64,000 nt of DNA from Clostridiales bacterium. Lineage in GTDB: Bacteria > Bacillota > Clostridia > Oscillospirales > Oscillospiraceae. Every line of letters starts with the position of its first letter. Within the stretch, counting starts at the first letter, position 1. Shown one piece after another: positions 52,179-59,120 of the stretch. The position numbers were made by a program, and so were the translations under genes. Location: the NCBI GenBank assembly GCA_025757645.1, contig CP107216.1, positions 2,201,001 to 2,265,000 on the forward strand, written 5' to 3'. The notes beneath the pieces are model-generated. The model was not told the DNA's origin, did no database searches, and worked only from the letters and a program-made list of their open reading frames with translations.

Positions 52179-53395
52179 GCCAGCACCTCCAGAATTTTGC
52201 GCACCGTCTCCTCCGGCGTGCCGTTGTTGTCAATGACCGCGTCGGCGAAGCGGGCGTACAGCGGCGCACGCTGCGCGTAGAGCGCGGCGAGGTCGCTGCG
52301 CTGGGAGATGGGGCGGCCGTCCTTCGGCAGCAGCGCGAGGTCGCGCTGAAGCCAGAAAATCGTGCCGTTCTGGTGCAGGAGCGGATAATTTTCCTCGCGG
52401 CAGATGCTGCCGCCGCCGGTTGCAAGCACCGCGCCCGAGCGCTTGCCGAGCTCGGCGAGTGCGGCCGTCTCCCGCGCGCGGAAGGCGTTCTCTCCACCGG
52501 CGGCAAAAATGTCCGGGATGGACATGCCCGCCGTCTCGACGACCTGCGCGTCGCTGTCGAGCACCGGGCGGTGCAGCCGCTCGGCAAGCAGCGCCGCGAT
52601 GGTGCTCTTGCCGCTGCCGGGCATGCCGATGAGGACGATGTTTTCCATCTCCTGCCGCAGCAGGCGGTGGATGCGCAGGATCTCCGCGTCGTCGATCACC
52701 GTATCGGTAAACACCTCGCAGCTGCGCTTGGCCTGCGCCACGAGCATGTACAGTCCGCCCGCGCACGGGATGCCGAGGCTTTCCGCCTGCAGCAGCAGCG
52801 CCGTGCGCGCGGGGTTATAGACGATATCGAGCACGCCCGCGCACTGCGGGAACTGCCGCAGATCGACGGCGGCCCTGCCCGTGTTCGGATACATACCGAC
52901 CGGCGTGGTGTTGACGATCACGCGCGCGTCGGCGTGGCGGTCGAGATTGTCGTAGTTATCCGGCCCGTGGCGGGAGATGACCGTCACGTGCGCGCCGAGC
53001 TGCTCGAGCACGGCCTGAATGGTCGCGGACGCGCCGCCGTTGCCGAGCACGAGCGCCTTTTGCCCCGCGACGTCGATGCCGCTGTGACGCACGAGGTACT
53101 CGAAGCCGAAGGCATCGGCATTATCGCCATAGAGCGTGCCGTCTGCCCGGCGGACGAGCACGTTCACGCTGCCGAGCTTTTGCGCGATCGGCGAGAGCTC
53201 GGCGCAGTACGGGATGACCGTCTTTTTATACGGGATGGTCACGTTGAGCGCGTCAAAATCGCCGCCGGTCAAAAACGCCGGCAGGTCCTCCGGCGCGACC
53301 TCATAGAGCCCGTAGGCATAGTCCGCGAGCTGCGCGTGGATGGCCGGCGAGTAGCTGTGGCCGAGCTTTTCGCCCAGAAGTCCGCACCGCATCAT
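52175..53395 (-). CDS. aroE-aroK: Fused shikimate dehydrogenase - shikimate kinase
   Basis: A 406-residue fusion. Residues 1-249 are AroE: GEKLGHSYSP, NVTIPYKKTVIPY with the catalytic lysine, GDNADAFGFEYL and the NADP loop LGNGGASATIQAVL. Residues 250 to the end are AroK: IGMPGSGKSTIAALLAERL, DSDAQVVETAG and ATGGGSICRE. The internal AroK methionine has a GGAG directly against it, so separate translation is unlikely. GTG 53398 or ATG 53392 are alternative starts. The fusion makes shikimate-3-phosphate from 3-dehydroshikimate in one protein. Confidence 0.95.
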   Translation of the reverse strand: MMRCGLLGEKLGHSYSPAIHAQLADYAYGLYEVAPEDLPAFLTGGDFDALNVTIPYKKTVIPYCAELSPIAQKLGSVNVLVRRADGTLYGDNADAFGFEYLVRHSGIDVAGQKALVLGNGGASATIQAVLEQLGAHVTVISRHGPDNYDNLDRHADARVIVNTTPVGMYPNTGRAAVDLRQFPQCAGVLDIVYNPARTALLLQAESLGIPCAGGLYMLVAQAKRSCEVFTDTVIDDAEILRIHRLLRQEMENIVLIGMPGSGKSTIAALLAERLHRPVLDSDAQVVETAGMSIPDIFAAGGENAFRARETAALAELGKRSGAVLATGGGSICREENYPLLHQNGTIFWLQRDLALLPKDGRPISQRSDLAALYAQRAPLYARFADAVIDNNGTPEETVRKILEVLA

Positions 53396-54537
53396 CACAC
53401 CACCTCTCGGTAGCTGCCGAGGTAGGAGAATTCCTCACACAGGCCCGGCAACTCGCCCATGAGCTGCTGGAACTGCGGCGAATAGACCGACGTCTCGAGA
53501 TCGAAGTAGAACATGAACTCAAAGTCGCGCTCCGGCAGCGGACGGCTCTCGAGCTTGTTGAGGTTGATGCCGAGCGCATAAAAGCGCGAGAGCACCTTGT
53601 ACAGAGAGCCCGGCTTGTGCGGCAGCACCATCATGAGGCTCGTGCGGTCGGCGCCGGGATAGATCTCGAGATCCTTGGCGATGCAGATAAAGCGCGTGTA
53701 GTTGTTGCCCTGATCCTGCACGGAGGAGGCCAGGCTCTCGAGCCCGTAGAGTCCAACGCACGCGCGCGACGAGAGCGCCGCGACGTCCGTGCGGTCCGAC
53801 TCGGCCACGCGCTTGGCAGCCACGGCAGTGTTCTCGCAGCGCACGACCGTCACGCCCGGCAGGCTCTGCAGGAAGCGGCCGCACTGGCTGATGGCCTGCT
53901 CGTGCGAGTAGATCTCCTTGATGTCCGAGAGCTTCGTGCCGGGCTTGGCCAGCAGGCAGTGGTCGATCTTCAGGCGCACGCTGCGCACGATGCGGAAGTT
54001 GTGCTGCATCATCAGGTCGTACACGGCGTTGACGGAGCCGGCCGTGCTGTTTTCCAGCGGGATGACGCCGTAGCGGCACAGGCCCTTTTCGATGGCGGCA
54101 AACACCGCCTCGAACGTGGCGCAGTAAAACACGTTCGGCATCGTGAACAGGCGGTCGCACGCGAGCTGGGAATACGCGCCCTCCACGCCCTGGCACGCGA
54201 CGGCCGGGTGCTCCGGGAACAGTTGCGGTGTGCGCGCGATGGCCTGTTCGATCTCGGCAGTCAGCGGACTCGTGACACCGAGCAGCCGGTTCTGGCAGCT
54301 GCGGCTGAGCTCAAAGATGAGCGAGTAGAGCGACACGGCGTATTCGCGCAGGTCCTCCGGCGCGGCGTCCGCGATCTGCTGCAGCTTCGCGCGCTCGCGC
54401 CCGGCATCGAGCGCCGGGAGATTGTGCGCCTTCTTGTAGCCCGCGATCTGTGCCGCGACCTCCATGCGCTGGTAAAACAGAGCGAGCAGCTGACTGTCGA
54501 TGCCGTCGATCTGCTGGCGATAATCACTAAGTTCCAT
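53395..54537 (-). CDS. pheA: Bifunctional chorismate mutase / prephenate dehydratase
   Basis: A 380-residue protein. It has an AroQ-type chorismate mutase (about 1-90, YRQQIDGIDSQLLALFYQRM), a prephenate dehydratase (about 105-285, CQGVEGAYSQLA, LENSTAGSV, and the catalytic GNNYTRF) and an ACT domain (about 295-375, KPGSLYKVLSRFYALGINLNKLESRP). The ACT ESRP site makes feedback control by Phe likely. ATG 54537 is 7 bases behind AAGGAG. Confidence 0.96.
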   Translation of the reverse strand: MELSDYRQQIDGIDSQLLALFYQRMEVAAQIAGYKKAHNLPALDAGRERAKLQQIADAAPEDLREYAVSLYSLIFELSRSCQNRLLGVTSPLTAEIEQAIARTPQLFPEHPAVACQGVEGAYSQLACDRLFTMPNVFYCATFEAVFAAIEKGLCRYGVIPLENSTAGSVNAVYDLMMQHNFRIVRSVRLKIDHCLLAKPGTKLSDIKEIYSHEQAISQCGRFLQSLPGVTVVRCENTAVAAKRVAESDRTDVAALSSRACVGLYGLESLASSVQDQGNNYTRFICIAKDLEIYPGADRTSLMMVLPHKPGSLYKVLSRFYALGINLNKLESRPLPERDFEFMFYFDLETSVYSPQFQQLMGELPGLCEEFSYLGSYREVV

Positions 54538-54548
54538 GGTCAAGCTCC

Positions 54549-55829
54549 TTATTCAAGTTCTGTATTTTCCGCCGCGGGAACGGTTTTCAGCGCGGAAAGA
54601 TCCGTCCAGAAGCGGGGGTAGGATTTGTCGGTACAGGCGCAGTCGCGCACCGTGACGGGCGCGGTGCAGCCGCTGGCGGCGGCCGCCGCCGCCATGGCGA
54701 TGCGGTGGTCGTGCTGCGGGTCGACCGTGCCGCCGGTGAGCACCTTTCGGCCGGTGACGGTCAGGCCGCTGTCGTGCACCTCCACCTGCGCGCCGAGCGC
54801 GCGCAGCATGGCGGCCGTGCTCTCGAGCCGGTCGGACTCCTTGAGCCGCAGGCGGGCGGCGTTGACGACCTGCGTCTGGCCGTCCGCGAGCGCGGCGACG
54901 ACGCTCAGCACCGGGATCAGATCCGGGATGGGCGCGGCGTCGATCGTGACGCCGCGCAGCGCGCAGCGCCTTACGGTGACGGCATCCTGCGTCTCGCGCA
55001 CATCCGCGCCGAAGCGGCGCAGCACATCCAGCACCGCGCGGTCGCCCTGCGACGAGTCGGACGCAAGGCCCGTGACCGTGACGCCGGCGGGCGAGAGCGC
55101 GCCCATGCACAGGAAAAACGCGGCGTTCGACCAGTCGCCCTCCACATGGCACTGCGCCGGGAGGCGCGCCGTCTGGCCGCCGGAGATGGTGTACGTCCGC
55201 TCCCGCTTTTGCAGGCGGATGCCGGACAGGCGCAGCGCGTCCTCCGTCATAGCGATGTAGCCCGCGGACTCGAGCCGGCCCGTCACGGCGAGCGTGCTCT
55301 CCCCCGGCAGGCGCGGCAGCGCCATGAGCAGGCCGGAGATGTACTGCGAGGACACGTCGCCCGGCAGTTCGTAAGCACCAGGCCGCAGCCGGCCGCCGGC
55401 GTGCAGCAGCGCGCCGTCGCGCCGGATGGTCATGCCGTGCGCCGTGAGCACCGCGTCGAGGGGGGACAGCGGCCGCTTCGGCAGGCGCCCTTCCATGTGG
55501 AAGGTCACGTCCGCGCCGAGCGCGCCCACGACCGGCAGCAGAAAGCGCAGCGTCGAGCCGCTCTCGCCGCAGAAAAGATCTGCGTGCGCGGGCATTTCCC
55601 CGGCAATGGGGACGATGCGCAGCGTGCCCGCGCCATCGTCCGTGATGTCCGTGCCGAGGGCGGACAGGCAGCGCGCCGTGGCGGCGATGTCGGCCGAGAC
55701 GCCGTCGCACCGCAGCGCCACGGGCTGCGCGCCGAGGGCGGCGCAGATGAGCAGGCGATGCGCCTGCGATTTCGAAGCCGGGATGCGCACGCTGCCCGTG
55801 CGCGGCCCGGGGGAAACGGTCTGATTCAT
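54549..55829 (-). CDS. aroA: 3-phosphoshikimate 1-carboxyvinyltransferase (EPSP synthase)
   Basis: A 426-residue enzyme. It has PASKSQAHRLLICAAL at the start, CGESGSTLRFLLPVVGAL, the catalytic Asp in IPDLIPVLSVVAAL, and KESDRLES. The C-terminal loop is DHRIAMAAA. It adds enolpyruvate to shikimate-3-phosphate. It overlaps aroB by 4 bases. The active-site pattern looks like the clostridial type rather than the E. coli one. Confidence 0.96.
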   Translation of the reverse strand: MNQTVSPGPRTGSVRIPASKSQAHRLLICAALGAQPVALRCDGVSADIAATARCLSALGTDITDDGAGTLRIVPIAGEMPAHADLFCGESGSTLRFLLPVVGALGADVTFHMEGRLPKRPLSPLDAVLTAHGMTIRRDGALLHAGGRLRPGAYELPGDVSSQYISGLLMALPRLPGESTLAVTGRLESAGYIAMTEDALRLSGIRLQKRERTYTISGGQTARLPAQCHVEGDWSNAAFFLCMGALSPAGVTVTGLASDSSQGDRAVLDVLRRFGADVRETQDAVTVRRCALRGVTIDAAPIPDLIPVLSVVAALADGQTQVVNAARLRLKESDRLESTAAMLRALGAQVEVHDSGLTVTGRKVLTGGTVDPQHDHRIAMAAAAAASGCTAPVTVRDCACTDKSYPRFWTDLSALKTVPAAENTELE

Positions 55830-56887
55830 GCAATGCCTCCGTCCGCGAGCCAGGCGGGGATATCCGCCGCCGGGATCGTCTCGATGCGGCAGCGGCCGAT
55901 GCGCTCCGGCACGATGAGGTGCAGCTTGCCGTCGGCGATCTTTTTATCCGAGCGCGCGGCGTCCGTGAGCGCGTCACGGGTAAACGCCGTCTCCGTCGGC
56001 AGGCCGTACTGCCGCAGGAGCGCGAGGATCTGCGCGCAGGTATCGTCCGTGCAGATGCCGCGTTTGGCGGCCGCGCGCGCGATGATGGCCATGCCGATGG
56101 CCACGCCGCAGCCGTGCGGCACGGCGTAGTCGCTGCATTTTTCGACCGCGTGGCCGAACGAGTGGCCGAGGTTCAGCAGCTGGCGGCTGCCGCGGTCAAA
56201 CTCATCGGCCGCGACGAGGTCACGCTTCATGCCGACACACGTTGCAATGACGTGCTCCACCTGTGCGCTGACCGGCTCTGCGCGCAGCGCGTCAAAAAAC
56301 GGCTCGCTGCGCAGCACGGCGTATTTGATGACCTCGGCGCAGCCGTTGCGGTATTCCTCCGGCGGGAGGGTGCGCAGCGTGTCCGGGTCGCAGAGCACGA
56401 GGCTCGGCTGATAGAAGCAGCCGACCTGATTTTTGCCGCTTGCGAGGTTCACGGCCGTCTTGCCGCCGACGGAGGAGTCCACGGCGGCCAGCAGCGTCGT
56501 CGGCACCTGCACGAACGGGATGCCGCGCTGGTACGTCGCGGCGGCAAAGCCCGCGAGATCGCCGGTCACGCCGCCGCCGAGCGCGACGATGAGGTCGCTG
56601 CGGCTCAGGCGGTGCGCGGCCAGAAAGTCCAGCAGCGCCGCATAGGTGGCGAGCGTCTTGCAGTGCTCGCCGCCGGGATAGGTGAACGTCACGGCGCGAA
56701 AGCCCGCGCGCGTGAGCGACGCCGCGAGCCGCCCGGCATACAGGCCCGCCACGGTCTCGCCCGCGACGATGGCCGCCGTGCGGCCCGTGCCGAGCACGCG
56801 CGCGATCTGCGCGCCGGCGTCGTCGAGCAGGCCCGGCTGCACCAGCACGTCATAATCGCGCGAGGCAGTCACGTGGATGGTCGTCAT
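55826..56887 (-). CDS. aroB: 3-dehydroquinate synthase
   Basis: A 353-residue NAD- and zinc-dependent enzyme. Blocks: YPGGEHCKTLATYAALLDFL, ALGGGVTGDLAGFAAATYQRG, DSSVGGKTAVNLASGKNQVG, and the zinc ligands in LNLGHSFGHAVE. It closes DAHP to 3-dehydroquinate. It overlaps tyrA by 4 bases. Confidence 0.97.
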   Translation of the reverse strand: MTTIHVTASRDYDVLVQPGLLDDAGAQIARVLGTGRTAAIVAGETVAGLYAGRLAASLTRAGFRAVTFTYPGGEHCKTLATYAALLDFLAAHRLSRSDLIVALGGGVTGDLAGFAAATYQRGIPFVQVPTTLLAAVDSSVGGKTAVNLASGKNQVGCFYQPSLVLCDPDTLRTLPPEEYRNGCAEVIKYAVLRSEPFFDALRAEPVSAQVEHVIATCVGMKRDLVAADEFDRGSRQLLNLGHSFGHAVEKCSDYAVPHGCGVAIGMAIIARAAAKRGICTDDTCAQILALLRQYGLPTETAFTRDALTDAARSDKKIADGKLHLIVPERIGRCRIETIPAADIPAWLADGGIA

Positions 56888-57717
56888 CGGCCGTCTACCT
56901 CCTCCTTGCGCCGGCGGCCCTCATCGAGCAGGCGCGTGAGCGCGGGCAGGTCGTCGCGCGCCATCGCGTCGCGGTACTCGCCCAGGTGCGTCATGAACAT
57001 GTCCAGCTCATGGAGCAGATTGTCCTTGTTTTCCAGAAAGAGCTCGGCCCACATCTCGGGGCTCAGCCACGCGACACGGGTCATGTCCTTGTAGCTGCCG
57101 GCGGAAAAGCCCTTGTGCTGCGACGCCGTGGGGCTCTTGATATATGCGTTCGAGACCACATGCGCCATCTGCGAGGTGAAGGCGATCATCTCGTCGTGCG
57201 CCTCCGCCGTCGTGAAGGAAAAGCGCGCAAAGCCCGCGGGCTGGAGCAGCTGCTTGACGTGGTCGAAGAGCAGCACATCGTCAAAGTCCGGCGGCACGAT
57301 GACCATCGGCGCGCCGTGGTACATGGTCGCCTTCGCGTTCTTGAAGCCGGAATACTGCGTGCCGGCCATCGGGTGGCCGCCGAGGAACGTGACGCCGTGT
57401 TCCTTTGCGATCGGGAAGCACGCGGCGCAGATGGTGCGCTTCGTGCCGCCGCAGTCGAGCACGACGGGGTGCGCTCCGATGTGCGGGGCCATGCGGCGAA
57501 ACCACTCGATGGTCGCCTCCGGGTAGAGCGCGATGAGCACAAGATCGCACGCGGCGATGTTGTCCTCCGTGAGCTCGGCGTCCACTGCGCCGCTCATTAT
57601 GGCGAAATCGAGCACGCTGCGGCTGCGGTTCCAGGCGAGCACGGTCGCGCCCGCTTCCTGATATGCCTTGGCAAAAGAACCGCCGATCAGGCCCAGGCCA
57701 ACGATGCCGACCGTCAT
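56884..57717 (-). CDS. tyrA: Prephenate dehydrogenase
   Basis: A 277-residue NAD(P)-dependent enzyme with the Rossmann loop VGLGLIGGSFAKA and catalytic GGHPMAGTQ. The C-terminal helical domain has FSFTTAEAHDEMIAFTSQMAHVVSNAYI. It lacks an ACT domain, so Tyr control would act elsewhere, such as the leader attenuator. It overlaps aroF by 4 bases. Confidence 0.95.
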   Translation of the reverse strand: MTVGIVGLGLIGGSFAKAYQEAGATVLAWNRSRSVLDFAIMSGAVDAELTEDNIAACDLVLIALYPEATIEWFRRMAPHIGAHPVVLDCGGTKRTICAACFPIAKEHGVTFLGGHPMAGTQYSGFKNAKATMYHGAPMVIVPPDFDDVLLFDHVKQLLQPAGFARFSFTTAEAHDEMIAFTSQMAHVVSNAYIKSPTASQHKGFSAGSYKDMTRVAWLSPEMWAELFLENKDNLLHELDMFMTHLGEYRDAMARDDLPALTRLLDEGRRRKEEVDGR

Positions 57718-58718
57718 TTCGCGATCACCTCACGGACGCTGCGCACCTTTTTGGCGAGGTCGTCGTAGACCTCCGGGCGCAGGGACTGCGCGCCGTCGCA
57801 CAGAGCGTGCATGGGGTCGTTGTGCACCTCGATGATGAGGCCGTCCGCGCCGCAGGCCGTCGCGGCGAGCGCCATCGGCTCGACCAGGCGGGCGATGCCG
57901 GTCGCATGGCTCGGGTCAACAATGATGGGCAGGTGCGTCAGCTCCTTGAGCATGGGCACGGCCGCGAGGTCGAGCGTGTTGCGGGTGTAATCGTCGAACG
58001 TGCGGATGCCGCGCTCGCAGAGGATGACCTGCTCGTTGCCGCCGGCCATGATGTACTCGGCGCTCATGAGCAGCTCCTTGAGGGTGCTGGCAAGGCCGCG
58101 CTTGAGCAGGATGGGCTTGCGCAGCTTGCCAAGCTCACGCAGGAGGTCGAAGTTCTGCATGTTGCGCGCGCCGACCTGAATGATGTCCACATCCTCGAAC
58201 AGGGGCAGGTGCTCCACGCCCATGATCTCCGTCACGATGGGCAGGCCGGTCTCCTGCCGCGCGATCTTGAGCAGCTCGAGGCCGGTGGCCTTCAGGCCCT
58301 GGAAATCGTAGGGCGAGGTGCGGGGCTTGAACGCGCCGCCGCGCAGGATGTTCGCGCCGGAGGCCTTGACGGCCTTCGCGACCGCGACGATCTGCTCCTC
58401 GGACTCGACGGAGCAGGGGCCGGCGATCATGACGAAGTTGCCGCCGCCGATCTTCACGCCATTCACGTCGATGACAGTGTCGTCCGGGTGGAACTTGCGG
58501 TTGCAGCACTTGAAGGGCTCGGTCACGCGCTTGACGCTGTCAACGATACCGAGGCTCGCGATCAGGTCCATGTCCACGCGGGTCGTGTCGCCGACGAGGC
58601 CGAGCACGGTCTGGTATTCGCCCTCGGAAATGTGGATGGTCAGGCCCTGACCCTTGAGCCAGTCGATGAGCTGCTCACGCTTTGCTGCTTCCACGCCATG
58701 TTTGAGTACGACGATCAT
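57714..58718 (-). CDS. aroF: 3-deoxy-7-phosphoheptulonate (DAHP) synthase
   Basis: A 334-residue type I-beta enzyme. An N-terminal ferredoxin-like regulatory domain (about 1-70, with GLTIHISEGEYQTVLGLVGDTTRV) precedes the barrel. The barrel has IAGPCSVESEEQI, RGGAFKPRTSPYDFQGL, VGARNMQNFDLL, LLKRGLASTLKELLMSAEYI and DPSHATGIARLVEPM. It catalyses the entry step from PEP and erythrose-4-phosphate. ATG 58718 follows GGAGG by about 7 bases and is the first large gene after the attenuator. Confidence 0.97.
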   Translation of the reverse strand: MIVVLKHGVEAAKREQLIDWLKGQGLTIHISEGEYQTVLGLVGDTTRVDMDLIASLGIVDSVKRVTEPFKCCNRKFHPDDTVIDVNGVKIGGGNFVMIAGPCSVESEEQIVAVAKAVKASGANILRGGAFKPRTSPYDFQGLKATGLELLKIARQETGLPIVTEIMGVEHLPLFEDVDIIQVGARNMQNFDLLRELGKLRKPILLKRGLASTLKELLMSAEYIMAGGNEQVILCERGIRTFDDYTRNTLDLAAVPMLKELTHLPIIVDPSHATGIARLVEPMALAATACGADGLIIEVHNDPMHALCDGAQSLRPEVYDDLAKKVRSVREVIAK

Positions 58719-58769
58719 GATGATTACCTCCGATGTATTTACCTGAATTTTTGTTTTTGTTTTTCAAAA

Positions 58770-58803
58770 GAAAAATGCGGCACAGGCTCAACCTGTGCCG
58801 CAT
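58770..58803 (-). terminator. Attenuator terminator of the aromatic operon
   Basis: Minus strand: twelve-base arms ATGCGGCACAGG and complement with a short loop, then TTTTTC. It lies between the leader peptide and aroF. The left part of the hairpin can pair alternatively with CACAAATCAGCC (58838-58849), which would block termination. Confidence 0.85.
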
Positions 58804-58852
58804 GAAACATTCTCGGGATCCGAGCTATTTTTCGCATCACAAATCAGCCTTA

Positions 58853-58906
58853 CTATATTGTCATAGTAAAGTAATAAGCGTATGCAAAAAAGTAGGTACG
58901 GTTCAT
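58853..58906 (-). CDS. Tyr/Phe-rich leader peptide of the aromatic operon
   Basis: A 17-codon ORF, MNRTYFFAYAYYFTMTI, starting ATG 58906 and ending TAG 58853. CGGAG lies 8 bases before the ATG. It contains four Tyr and three Phe, seven of seventeen residues. It precedes an operon that makes both amino acids, and a terminator hairpin follows. This is the hallmark of ribosome-mediated transcription attenuation. The ORF is too short for normal gene finders. Confidence 0.85.
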   Translation of the reverse strand: MNRTYFFAYAYYFTMTI

Positions 58907-58946
58907 GATATTTGCTCCGATTCTGATGAAAAATCCTGATGGTTCG

Positions 58947-58975
58947 AGTATAAAAACTTCGCGCGCAAATGTCAA
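58947..58975 (-). promoter_or_regulatory. Sigma-A promoter of the aromatic operon
   Basis: Minus strand: TTGACA (58970-58975), 17-base spacer, TATACT (58947-58952). Transcription would begin near 58940, about 35 bases before the leader peptide. Confidence 0.88.
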
Positions 58976-59044
58976 CCGCAAATTTTCACAAATTCCGCAT
59001 TTTTTTGCGCCCCGGCGTGCAGCAGATGCCCAAGCGGCAGGCGC

Positions 59045-59079
59045 AAAAAGTGCGCGGGGGCGGCATATGCCGCCCCCGC
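59045..59079 (-). terminator. Terminator of the SLH-phosphoesterase gene
   Basis: Minus strand: perfect 13-base arms GCGGGGGCGGCAT and complement (59054-59079), then a CAC spacer and a TTTTT tract. Confidence 0.8.
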
Positions 59080-59120
59080 CGGGAAATTGCTGTGCTGTGA
59101 GAGAAATATCAAAAAGAGGA

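Noticed and set aside
52175..52648. Separate aroK gene
   Set aside because: The frame is continuous with aroE and the internal ATG has no correctly spaced ribosome site.
58718..58940. T-box leader for the aromatic operon
   Set aside because: No T-box core sequence or specifier stem is present. The coding leader and alternative hairpins explain the region better.
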